Of a DNA stretch of 5,156 bases, positions 1-5,156 are shown in pieces; within the stretch, counting starts at the first letter, position 1; every line of letters begins with the position of its first letter. Location: assembly GCA_902373545.1 (NCBI GenBank), contig CABKMZ010000121.1, positions 1 through 5,156 of the forward strand, written 5' to 3'. The stretch comes from an uncultured Actinomyces sp. (GTDB lineage: Bacteria > Actinomycetota > Actinomycetes > Actinomycetales > Actinomycetaceae). The translations under genes were made by a program, and so were the position numbers. The notes under the pieces were generated by a model, which was given only the letters and a program-made list of their open reading frames with translations, did no database searches and had not been told where the DNA came from.

Positions 1-123
1 AGGCCCCGACCCCATGCCAACACCACCCCCACACCCCAAAATGCGAAGAGCCGGGTAACCCCACAGGCAGGTGGGGGTGCCGGTGATTCACCGGCACCCC
101 CGCCTCTGGCTATGAAACGCGAA
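1..123. other. Non-coding flank at left edge
   Basis: No gene can be supported here. The first 60 bases are C-rich on the plus strand. One plus frame is open from the window edge to a TAA at 56-58 and would give 18 Pro-rich residues, too few to tell a real C-terminus from chance. The right part holds the hairpin annotated separately at 73-101. Confidence 0.5.
73..101 (-). terminator. Strong hairpin, likely terminator of the surface-protein gene
   Basis: A perfect 13-bp stem (73-85 paired with 89-101) closes on a 3-base loop (ATT). It begins 22 bases past the TAA stop of the minus-strand surface-protein gene. No run of U follows in the minus-strand transcript, so this would be an I-shaped terminator of the type common in actinobacteria rather than a classical intrinsic one. 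The stem is symmetric and could also stop plus-strand transcription entering from the left. Confidence 0.7.
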
Positions 124-1986
124 TTACGAGCGCTTTCTCCGCATTGTCGCGGCGCCGATAGCGCCTGTCACGGCAGCGAGTATCAGCACATCGCCGGTGA
201 AAGCACCGGTCTTGGCAAGCTGCGTTGCGGGCGTGGGAGGAGCCGAGGGTGTGACTGTCGTCGGTGTGGGCGTCGGACCCGGCTTGAAGGACAGTCGTGT
301 GACGTAGGGATGCGACTCGCTGGTCGTGTACTTCAGGTGGTGCTTCATGAGCGGAGCTTCATCCCACCCGGCAGAAGGGCCGATCGCGGGGGGCCTCCAT
401 CCGGCGCTCAGAAGGATGCCCGAAGGAGGGCAAGCAGGTGACGGCGGATCAAATACTGTCCCAAGAACAGGGCGAGGTTCGGCCGGTTCGACAGTATCGT
501 CGTCGCCCATAGTCGGAGGGCATGCAGGTGACGGCCACCCGGGCTTGACCGTGACACCGAGTTGTTTCTCGACATTAACAGAGATAACGCCCTGCGTGAG
601 GTGATCGATCTGGTAATCCGTATCGGCAGTTGCGGATTCAGTGAAGGCAATCTTCTTAATGGTGATCACCGCTTCGCCGTGAAGCGCAGCCAGCGCGTCC
701 TTGAGGTCTTCGATGGTGGTGATATGACCGGGGGTATCGACGTCAACGGTAACCGTTGCGGTCTGTCCGTTAACTGCCACTGTCTTCGCTGAGAAGCCCT
801 GGGGAAGCCCAGTCACCGAGATGGCCGAGGGGTCGGAAAACTTCAGCTGCGCAGGAAGAGTGATCTCGGTCGTGAAGCCCACGTGAGCATTCCTCAGGTC
901 AAAATCGTCGAATGCGTTGGGCGTCTCCTCGTATTTCTGGAGGAGATCCGCAATGTGTCCACCTCGAAGGTCGTCCAAGTGGACGACGTTCTCGATGGTC
1001 AGAAGCGAGTTCTTATTCTCGGCGTGGATCTCTTCCTTCTGAGTTGGTGGGTTCTCATCGGTACCGATCTTAAAATCGGTGTCGATTGCCGGGTCATCAC
1101 CGTTGACCGGAAGGGAGCCGAAAACACTCTTGTACTTGTAAGTACCGGTCAAGCCATCCGCCGACAACTCCCGAGTGGAGAATTCATAGTCGGGAATTCC
1201 TGCGGCATGGAAGAAGTTGGGCCCGGTTTTCGGGGGCTGTAAGTCGTGGCCGTCCTTTTCATCAACCCAGCGCGTTGTCCTGGTCGGTGCGGACGCGAAG
1301 CAGTCGGTAGGCGACTGTGCGACTGCCAGGGTCTTCGTGTCGAAGTTAAAGACCTGGGCGGGGGCGGTCGGAGATTCGAAGAAGTTGAACGTACCTGTCA
1401 CGGTAATCTCTTCGCTGGCCAGTCGAGTCGCTTCCGCAGGGTCAATTGCGCCAACGGCATAGGGGACCTGGACCTTGATCGTGTGGAGGCCGGGGTTGGC
1501 TTTCTCTGCATCGTAGATATCGAGCAGCTGCTGCCAGCTCAGATCCTTGAGCTGGATGTTCGCAGTGACCTGTGTGCGCTCAGCGCCCGGGGAGAACGAC
1601 GTGTAGGCGAGCAGTGACGAGGTAGATTTCGCGCGAGACGTCCCCAACGTGACCGCCTCAGGGACACTCACGGTCAGTGTGATATCGGCGTTGTCGTTGC
1701 TGCCGGAGTCATGAGGGGAGAGCCCCTGTGCAGCCGCAGCGCGGATTTCTGCCTCGTGGCCTGCCAGAAGCGTTGTGACTGGAATGTCCAGCACGACGGT
1801 ACCGTGATAGGTCGTGATCACAGGGGTCGTATTGCACACCGTCGTGCTTGTTGATGAGACGTATTGTGAGAGGGTGAAGGGCTCGGCATCGGCTTGTGCG
1901 CTGCGTGGCGCAAACATTGATACCGTACCTGCAGCGACAAGAGCCAAACCAGCACCCGTCGCCAGAACTCTCCGGCTTTTCCTCAT
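124..1986 (-). CDS. LAXTG-anchored surface protein with two related beta-rich modules
   Basis: A 620-residue secreted protein, probably a cell-wall-anchored adhesin or other surface protein; the ligand is unknown. Residues 1-32 form a signal peptide (basic start with SRR at 4-6, hydrophobic core, AQA cleavage site before D33). Residues ~60-205 and ~330-475 look like two copies of one beta-strand-rich module, each opening with a GH-containing segment (AGH at 75-77, GGH at 342-344). Residues 482-545 contain two PSPACPP motifs, then a Pro/Thr-rich spacer (569-588). The C-terminus is a complete sorting signal: LAKTG (590-594), hydrophobic stretch (~598-614) and RRKRS tail. LAXTG is the signal known for class E sortases. 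Only four Cys occur (51, 229, 489, 519). The ATG has GGGGA five bases upstream. Base composition looks less GC-rich than leuS. The gene appears monocistronic, with a hairpin after the stop and no sortase in the window. I do not recognise a named family. Confidence 0.93.
   Translation of the reverse strand: MRKSRRVLATGAGLALVAAGTVSMFAPRSAQADAEPFTLSQYVSSTSTTVCNTTPVITTYHGTVVLDIPVTTLLAGHEAEIRAAAAQGLSPHDSGSNDNADITLTVSVPEAVTLGTSRAKSTSSLLAYTSFSPGAERTQVTANIQLKDLSWQQLLDIYDAEKANPGLHTIKVQVPYAVGAIDPAEATRLASEEITVTGTFNFFESPTAPAQVFNFDTKTLAVAQSPTDCFASAPTRTTRWVDEKDGHDLQPPKTGPNFFHAAGIPDYEFSTRELSADGLTGTYKYKSVFGSLPVNGDDPAIDTDFKIGTDENPPTQKEEIHAENKNSLLTIENVVHLDDLRGGHIADLLQKYEETPNAFDDFDLRNAHVGFTTEITLPAQLKFSDPSAISVTGLPQGFSAKTVAVNGQTATVTVDVDTPGHITTIEDLKDALAALHGEAVITIKKIAFTESATADTDYQIDHLTQGVISVNVEKQLGVTVKPGWPSPACPPTMGDDDTVEPAEPRPVLGTVFDPPSPACPPSGILLSAGWRPPAIGPSAGWDEAPLMKHHLKYTTSESHPYVTRLSFKPGPTPTPTTVTPSAPPTPATQLAKTGAFTGDVLILAAVTGAIGAATMRRKRS
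425..535 (-). repeat. Internal 21-bp direct repeat encoding the PSPACPP stalk motif
   Basis: Two copies at 425-445 and 515-535 agree at 20 of 21 bases and start exactly 90 bp apart, so they are in frame and 30 residues apart in the surface protein. Both encode the Pro/Cys motif PSPACPP. Between them lies an 8-bp inverted repeat (453-460 with 490-497). The near identity at the DNA level, not just in protein, suggests a recent duplication or a slippage/recombination hotspot in the stalk. Confidence 0.8.
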
Positions 1987-2022
1987 GATGTTCCCCAGTC
2001 GTAGGTGTGCGTACTAAACGCT

Positions 2023-2071
2023 ATGAGTCATGATTGTTCAGTATACACATTGTTGAAGACGTGCATCGTCT
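2023..2071 (-). promoter_or_regulatory. Probable promoter of the surface-protein gene with flanking repeats
   Basis: On the minus strand a TATACT -10 box lies at 2045-2040, which would place the transcript start near 2033 and give a leader of about 47 bases. At 17-bp spacing the -35 hexamer would be CGATGC, a poor match to consensus. That spot is instead covered by a 5-bp dyad (AGACG at 2057-2061, CGTCT at 2067-2071). On the plus strand ATTGTTCA (2033-2040) and ATTGTTGA (2049-2056) form a direct repeat bracketing the -10 box, and ATGAGTCAT (2023-2031) is a small palindrome near the start point. This pattern suggests a regulated promoter, but no regulator can be named. Confidence 0.45.
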
Positions 2072-2294
2072 ATTGCGGGCTGAGCTCTGGATTGGGTGCT
2101 CTATCAGGCGCGGGCACATAGCATGCAGGTGATTCCCATGTGCTTCGCTGTGCACTCAAGGCCGTCGCTGCGACCGCTCGTGAAATATGGCTGACTTACG
2201 GGTGTTGTGCGCGTACTGGGCGAGTTTTGTGTCGCATGTGGTGCCAATGCCTGGCTAGGCAATGGAAAGGCACGCCACGAGCCGCCCGATCGGA

Positions 2295-2396
2295 GGCCGA
2301 CGCGAGGCCTGCGGGGCCTGGCCGGGCTTCGAGCCGACGCGCCGAGCGAAGCTCGCGGCGCGGGCGGCGAGCGGGCGGGCAGGCCTCGCGGCGGCC
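2295..2396. repeat. Large imperfect palindrome with nested hairpin
   Basis: The outer arms are 2295-2312 and 2379-2396, an inverted repeat matching at 17 of 18 positions. Close to the centre is a second dyad: 2339-2347 pairs with 2351-2361 around a GAA loop, with a two-base bulge. The whole is about 102 bp and could form a long stem in RNA or a cruciform in DNA. It resembles dispersed REP-like or MITE-like elements in general form, but no transposase gene, terminal repeat family or target duplication is evident. Confidence 0.6.
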
Positions 2397-2473
2397 GGAG
2401 ATCTGGCGGGGCAGCGGCGGTGGTCGCAGATCTGGCGGGGCTGTGGCAGGTCGCAGATCTGGTGGGGCTACGG
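2393..2473. repeat. Three near-tandem 25-bp repeats centred on AGATCT
   Basis: Copies lie at 2393-2417, 2422-2446 and 2449-2473, with starts 29 and 27 bp apart. The shared pattern is GGYCGSAGATCTGGYGGGGC followed by WRYGG. Copies 2 and 3 contain the 8-bp palindrome CAGATCTG; copy 1 has GAGATCTG. The unequal spacing is not a multiple of three throughout, so this is not a coding repeat. The array abuts the right arm of the imperfect palindrome and lies downstream of the tRNA terminator, so it belongs to neither neighbouring transcript. Confidence 0.75.
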
Positions 2474-2513
2474 TCAACACTGGAAAACAAAGGGGAAGTG
2501 GGGCATGGATACG

Positions 2514-2541
2514 AAAAACCGGCGACCTGTAGGCCACCGGC
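2514..2541 (-). terminator. Rho-independent terminator of the tRNA-Lys pair
   Basis: On the minus strand, 2541-2532 pairs with 2527-2518 as a 10-bp stem (three G-U wobbles, no mismatch) around a four-base loop. It is followed by a run of T at 2518-2514, of which the first closes the stem. It starts six bases after the 3' end of the second tRNA, the expected place for the end of a short tRNA transcript. Confidence 0.8.
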
Positions 2542-2547
2542 TTTCTG

Positions 2548-2620
<73 letters not shown>

Positions 2621-2653
2621 GGGAACTCTCACCGGCCGGAGCCGGGAAAGCTG

Positions 2654-2726
<73 letters not shown>

Positions 2727-2749
2727 GGGGGTTTTGCAACCGAGAGATA

Positions 2750-2778
2750 AATATACACATCTTGGGGTGTGCGGACAA
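2750..2778 (-). promoter_or_regulatory. Probable promoter of the tRNA-Lys pair
   Basis: On the minus strand, TTGTCC (2778-2773) is followed after 17 bases by TATATT (2755-2750), a five-of-six match to the -10 consensus. A better -35 hexamer, TTGACT (2783-2778), sits too far away (22-base spacer). The predicted start near 2743 is about 16 bases ahead of the first tRNA. The -10 context nearly repeats that of the surface-protein promoter. Confidence 0.55.
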
Positions 2779-2888
2779 GTCAATGTTGCCCTCAGTGTCC
2801 TATCTCGCATCCGTGTGGCATGGGGTACTGGGAGGCGGTGTTCGGATGTGGTGGGCGGAACCGGGCGCTCGCGCGGCGGGGCTTTGCC

Positions 2889-2919
2889 TACAATGGAGGC
2901 CCGGACGAAAGGGGATGCT
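2889..2919 (+). promoter_or_regulatory. mntR -10 box and ribosome binding site
   Basis: TACAAT at 2889-2894 is a five-of-six -10 match and would start the transcript near 2901. AAAGGGG at 2908-2914 is a good ribosome binding site five bases before GTG at 2920. Together they decide the start: the in-frame ATG at 2893 overlaps the -10 box and has no ribosome binding site. No clear -35 hexamer is seen, and I found no convincing MntR operator palindrome. Confidence 0.55.
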
Positions 2920-3588
2920 GTGTCGGAGGCATCGAGCGAATACTCAACGGTCGTCGAGGACATTCTCAAGCTTGTGTGGAGCGCTGAGGAGGCCGGGCGT
3001 GACGGTGTCAAGCCCAAAGACATCGGCGAGCACATGGGCGTGGTGCCGTCGACGACGACGGAGAATGTTCAGCGCCTGGTTCGCCAGGGGTTGGTCACTC
3101 ACGAGCGTTACGGGCGTGTGCGCCTGACCGGCCAGGGGCGTGCCGTCGCCCTCGGTATGGTGCGTCGGCATCGGCTGCTGGAGACCTACCTCCACGAGGC
3201 CCTGGGTTTCTCCTGGGATGAGGTGCACGAGGAGGCTGAAATCCTCGAGCATGCCGTGTCCGAGCGGCTGTTGAACCGCCTCGACAAGGTCCTGGGCTAC
3301 CCGACGCGCGATCCGCATGGGGATCCGATCCCGCGCGCGGATGGCTCGAGCGACGAGGTTCTCGGCGCGCCCCTCGATACGCTCGCGGTGGGGGATGGGG
3401 GCGTGGTGGATCGGCTGCCCGATCGTGACCCGCAGGCCCTGCGCGCATGGGAGGAGGCTGGTCTTGTGCCCGGTGCTCGCGTTGTCATCCTCGCCAGCGG
3501 ACCGAGCTCGATGACGGTTGCCCTCGATGACGGAGAGATGGTGCAGCTCGACGCGGCCCTGGCCTCGGGCATCATCGTGCGCGCCTGA
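2920..3588 (+). CDS. mntR: DtxR-family manganese-dependent transcriptional repressor (MntR type)
   Basis: A 222-residue cytoplasmic metalloregulator expected to bind DNA when loaded with Mn(II) and repress manganese uptake. The order is: winged helix-turn-helix (about 10-72, recognition region around 41-57), dimerisation and metal-binding helices (about 75-126), and a C-terminal SH3/FeoA-like domain (about 150-220) that the short Bacillus MntR lacks. In the segment equivalent to DtxR DEACRWEH it reads EEAEILEH, so the DtxR/IdeR cysteine is replaced by E107, followed by E110 and H111, the MntR ligand pattern. H84 matches MntR H77. D14 matches MntR D8, where DtxR has Met10. K17 falls where MntR has E11. 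The PTRDPHGDPIP segment (128-138) is typical of this family. The GTG start is chosen for its ribosome binding site; an upstream ATG at 2893 would add nine residues. It stands alone and converges on the HIT gene. Confidence 0.88.
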   Translation: MSEASSEYSTVVEDILKLVWSAEEAGRDGVKPKDIGEHMGVVPSTTTENVQRLVRQGLVTHERYGRVRLTGQGRAVALGMVRRHRLLETYLHEALGFSWDEVHEEAEILEHAVSERLLNRLDKVLGYPTRDPHGDPIPRADGSSDEVLGAPLDTLAVGDGGVVDRLPDRDPQALRAWEEAGLVPGARVVILASGPSSMTVALDDGEMVQLDAALASGIIVRA

Positions 3589-3620
3589 GCCGCCCTATCG
3601 ACGAGGCCCGGGCGCGCATC

Positions 3621-3651
3621 AGCCCACCTGACCGAGGTGGTCGGGCGGGCT
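3621..3651. terminator. Hairpin between convergent mntR and HIT genes
   Basis: Positions 3621-3633 pair with 3639-3651 as a 13-bp stem with one A-C mismatch and one G-U wobble, around a five-base loop. It sits in the 108-base gap between two converging stop codons, where a bidirectional terminator is expected. Neither side has a T run. Confidence 0.6.
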
Positions 3652-3696
3652 GGGAGCGCCCTCGCGGGGTGCTCAGAAAGAGAGGAGCGGAGTCGG

Positions 3697-4143
3697 TTAG
3701 GAGAGCGCCGCGGATCCCATCGACGGGGGCACGTGGGCGCCGTGGCCGGCGGCGAGGAGGGCCTCGCGCAGCGTGGTGATCGCGTTATCGAGATCCTCGT
3801 CGGTCGCCGGAGCAGCCTTCGACAGGAGGATGTCGGTCTCGTCGCGCAGGGGGATGACGTGCAGGTGGGTGTGGGGCACCTCGAAGCCGGCAATGGCCAG
3901 GCCAGCGCGCGGCACGCCGAAGGCCGCCTTCTGAGCGACGCCGATGGCGCGCGCGACCTTCATCAGGTGCGCGGCCACGTCCGAAGGGGCGTCGGTCCAC
4001 GCCTCGTAGGGGCAGCGCGGGACGACGAGGACGTGCCCGGGGGAAGTGGGCTCGATCGTGGCGAAGGCGACGCACAGGTCGTCGGCCCACACGAAGCGGC
4101 CGGACCACTCGCCGGAGATGATCTTTTCGAAGACGGTACTCAT
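3697..4143 (-). CDS. HIT-family (histidine triad) nucleotide-binding protein
   Basis: A 148-residue cytoplasmic protein of the histidine triad superfamily, whose members hydrolyse or transfer nucleotidyl groups (for example adenosine phosphoramidates or dinucleoside polyphosphates). The substrate cannot be read from sequence. The triad is HTHLH at 91-95 followed by VIP; H93 is the expected nucleophile. The usual N-terminal elements are present: MSTVFEKIISGE (1-12), a W/DD segment (19-22) and SPGHVLVVP (34-42). About 50 residues follow the triad. Length is near the family norm of 110-150. The ATG is preceded by AGGTGA about ten bases upstream. It is divergent from leuS across 124 bases and converges on mntR, so it is probably transcribed alone. 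A weak minus-strand promoter (TTCACG, 18 bases, TACGCT at 4188-4183) may serve it. Confidence 0.92.
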   Translation of the reverse strand: MSTVFEKIISGEWSGRFVWADDLCVAFATIEPTSPGHVLVVPRCPYEAWTDAPSDVAAHLMKVARAIGVAQKAAFGVPRAGLAIAGFEVPHTHLHVIPLRDETDILLSKAAPATDEDLDNAITTLREALLAAGHGAHVPPSMGSAALS

Positions 4144-4267
4144 GCGACTATTGTCACCTATTTGCGCGCGCTTCGGTAGATGAGCGTATCCGGCGGGGTG
4201 GGCGGGCGTGAACTACCCTGGTGGGGAGTATTGTTACGTGACCCATCGTTAAGCGAGGAACGCACAG
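4144..4267. promoter_or_regulatory. Divergent intergenic region, HIT gene and leuS
   Basis: This 124-base region must contain both start signals. For leuS, GAGGAA at 4255-4260 is a clear ribosome binding site seven bases before ATG. Possible plus-strand -10 boxes are TACCCT (4214-4219) and TATTGT (4229-4234), neither with a good -35. For the HIT gene, TTCACG (4212-4207) and TACGCT (4188-4183) on the minus strand are an 18-base-spaced candidate. It appears too short and unstructured for a T-box leader. Confidence 0.4.
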
Positions 4268-5156
4268 ATGAGCGAAAATCCGCAGAGTGCCCCGGCCCAG
4301 CGCTACACCGCGCAGCTGGCCGGTCAGATCGAGACGAAGTGGCAGGACCGTTGGGAGGAGCTGGGCACGTTCTACGCGGACAACCCCACGGGTGACCTGG
4401 CAGGCCCGCTGGCATCCCGCAACCCCTTCTTCATCCTCGACATGTTCCCCTACCCCTCGGGTAAGGGCCTGCACGTGGGTCACCCGCTGGGTTACATCGC
4501 GACCGACACGCTGGCGCGCTACCGCCGCATGAAGGGCGACAACGTCCTGTACACGATGGGCTACGACGCCTTCGGCCTGCCCGCCGAGCAGTACGCCGTC
4601 CAGACCGGCCAGCACCCGGCCATCACCACGAACCAGAACATCGCGAACATGCGCCGCCAGCTGCGCCGCATGGGCCTGTCCCACGACTCGCGCCGTTCCT
4701 TCGCCACGACCGACATCGAGTACGTGCACTGGACGCAGTGGATCTTCCTGCAGGTCTTCAACTCGTGGTTCGATCCCGAGGCCACGGCCCCCGACGGCTC
4801 ACAGGGCGCTGCCCGCCCGATCAGCGAGCTGATCGCCAAGCTCGAGTCCGGCGAGATTCGCCCCGAGGACGGCGCCGATTACAACTCGCTCGACCGCGCC
4901 GCCCGGGCGAAGGTCGTCGACTCCTACCGCCTCGCCTACGTCTCCGAGGCCCCCGTCAACTGGTGCCCGGGCCTGGGCACGGTCCTCGCCAACGAAGAGG
5001 TCACCGCGGATGGCCGCTCCGAGCGCGGCAACTTCCCGGTCTTCAAGCGCAACCTGCGCCAGTGGATGATGCGCATCACCGCCTACGGCAAGCGCCTCGT
5101 CGACGACCTCGACACCATCAACTGGCCCGAGAAGGTGCGCACCATGCAGCGCAACT
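4268..5156 (+). CDS. leuS: Leucyl-tRNA synthetase, N-terminal part (cut by window end)
   Basis: This class I aminoacyl-tRNA synthetase charges tRNA-Leu with leucine in the cytoplasm. 296 complete codons are visible; the full enzyme in actinobacteria is usually about 950 residues, so roughly the first third is present and the reading frame is still open at the window edge. The HIGH signature appears as HVGH at 69-72 after PYPSG (61-65), followed by conserved [13 protein letters not shown] (98-110). [16 protein letters not shown] (230-245) and [13 protein letters not shown] (265-277) are conserved LeuRS blocks at the junction toward the CP1 editing domain. Residues ~168-220 form the extra segment between NSW and the VNWCP block that I associate with actinobacterial LeuRS. 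The KMSKS loop and anticodon-binding domain lie beyond the window. GAGGAA, seven bases upstream, supports the ATG. Codon third positions are strongly G/C. Confidence 0.98.
   Translation, partial: MSENPQSAPAQRYTAQLAGQIETKWQDRWEELGTFYADNPTGDLAGPLASRNPFFILDMFPYPSGKGLHVGHPLGYIATDTLARYRRMKGDNVLYTMGYDAFGLPAEQYAVQTGQHPAITTNQNIANMRRQLRRMGLSHDSRRSFATTDIEYVHWTQWIFLQVFNSWFDPEATAPDGSQGAARPISELIAKLESGEIRPEDGADYNSLDRAARAKVVDSYRLAYVSEAPVNWCPGLGTVLANEEVTADGRSERGNFPVFKRNLRQWMMRITAYGKRLVDDLDTINWPEKVRTMQRN

Larger units (their letters stand above)
2072..2513. other. Gene-free intergenic region, GC-rich and repeat-bearing
   Basis: About 440 bases lie between the surface-protein promoter and the tRNA terminator. 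Open frames exist on both strands because the DNA is GC-rich and stop-poor, but they overlap each other, lack recognisable protein features, and several run into the tRNA genes. I see no gene in 2072-2280. The 2281-2475 segment is the most GC-rich part and carries the palindrome and the 25-bp repeats listed separately. A small RNA cannot be excluded. Confidence 0.6.

Noticed and set aside
2393..2473. CRISPR array
   Set aside because: The three imperfect repeats are separated by only 2-4 bases, with no spacers of 30 or so bases and no cas genes.
2734..2919. Upstream start for the metalloregulator at 2734 or 2893
   Set aside because: The extension from 2734 overlaps the divergent tRNA promoter and lacks family similarity; ATG at 2893 overlaps a -10 box and has no ribosome binding site, whereas GTG at 2920 does.
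4144..4267. T-box riboswitch or leader peptide ahead of leuS
   Set aside because: I could not find a specifier-type stem, a recognisable T-box sequence or a Leu-rich leader ORF in the 124 bases available.
4154..4839. Long minus-strand frames opposite leuS
   Set aside because: They are antisense shadows of a clearly recognised leuS reading frame.

Overview
The window looks like chromosomal DNA from a high-GC actinobacterium, most likely an Actinomycetaceae member (Actinomyces/Schaalia type). This rests on the strongly GC-biased codons of leuS and the regulator, a LeuRS and an MntR that both read like actinobacterial versions, and an LAKTG (LAXTG-type) sorting signal of the kind used by class E sortases of high-GC Gram-positives. 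The genus is inferred from style and was not tested by a search.

Layout, left to right. Positions 1-123 hold no convincing gene, only a strong hairpin that probably ends the next transcript. Positions 124-1986 (minus) encode a 620-residue secreted, wall-anchored surface protein with a signal peptide, two apparently related beta-rich modules, a Cys/Pro-containing stalk and a C-terminal sorting signal. Positions 1987-2547 are non-coding. They hold the probable promoter of the surface protein with small repeats around it, then a very GC-rich segment with a roughly 100-bp imperfect palindrome and three 25-bp near-tandem repeats, then the terminator of a tRNA unit. Positions 2548-2726 (minus) carry two identical tRNA-Lys(CUU) genes in tandem. 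A short intergenic region follows, with the tRNA promoter pointing left and the regulator promoter pointing right.

Positions 2920-3588 (plus) encode a DtxR-family metal-dependent repressor whose metal-ligand residues match the manganese (MntR) type rather than the iron (DtxR/IdeR) type. It converges, across a hairpin, on a HIT-family nucleotide-binding protein at 3697-4143 (minus). The HIT gene is divergent from leuS (4268 to the window end, plus), the 5' third or so of leucyl-tRNA synthetase.

The right half is ordinary housekeeping content: translation genes (tRNA-Lys, leuS), metal homeostasis and a HIT hydrolase, each apparently its own transcription unit. The unusual material is on the left: the uncharacterised surface protein with an internal domain duplication, and the structured repeat-rich intergenic DNA upstream of it. 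I do not see a multi-gene novel system, mobile element or CRISPR array here.
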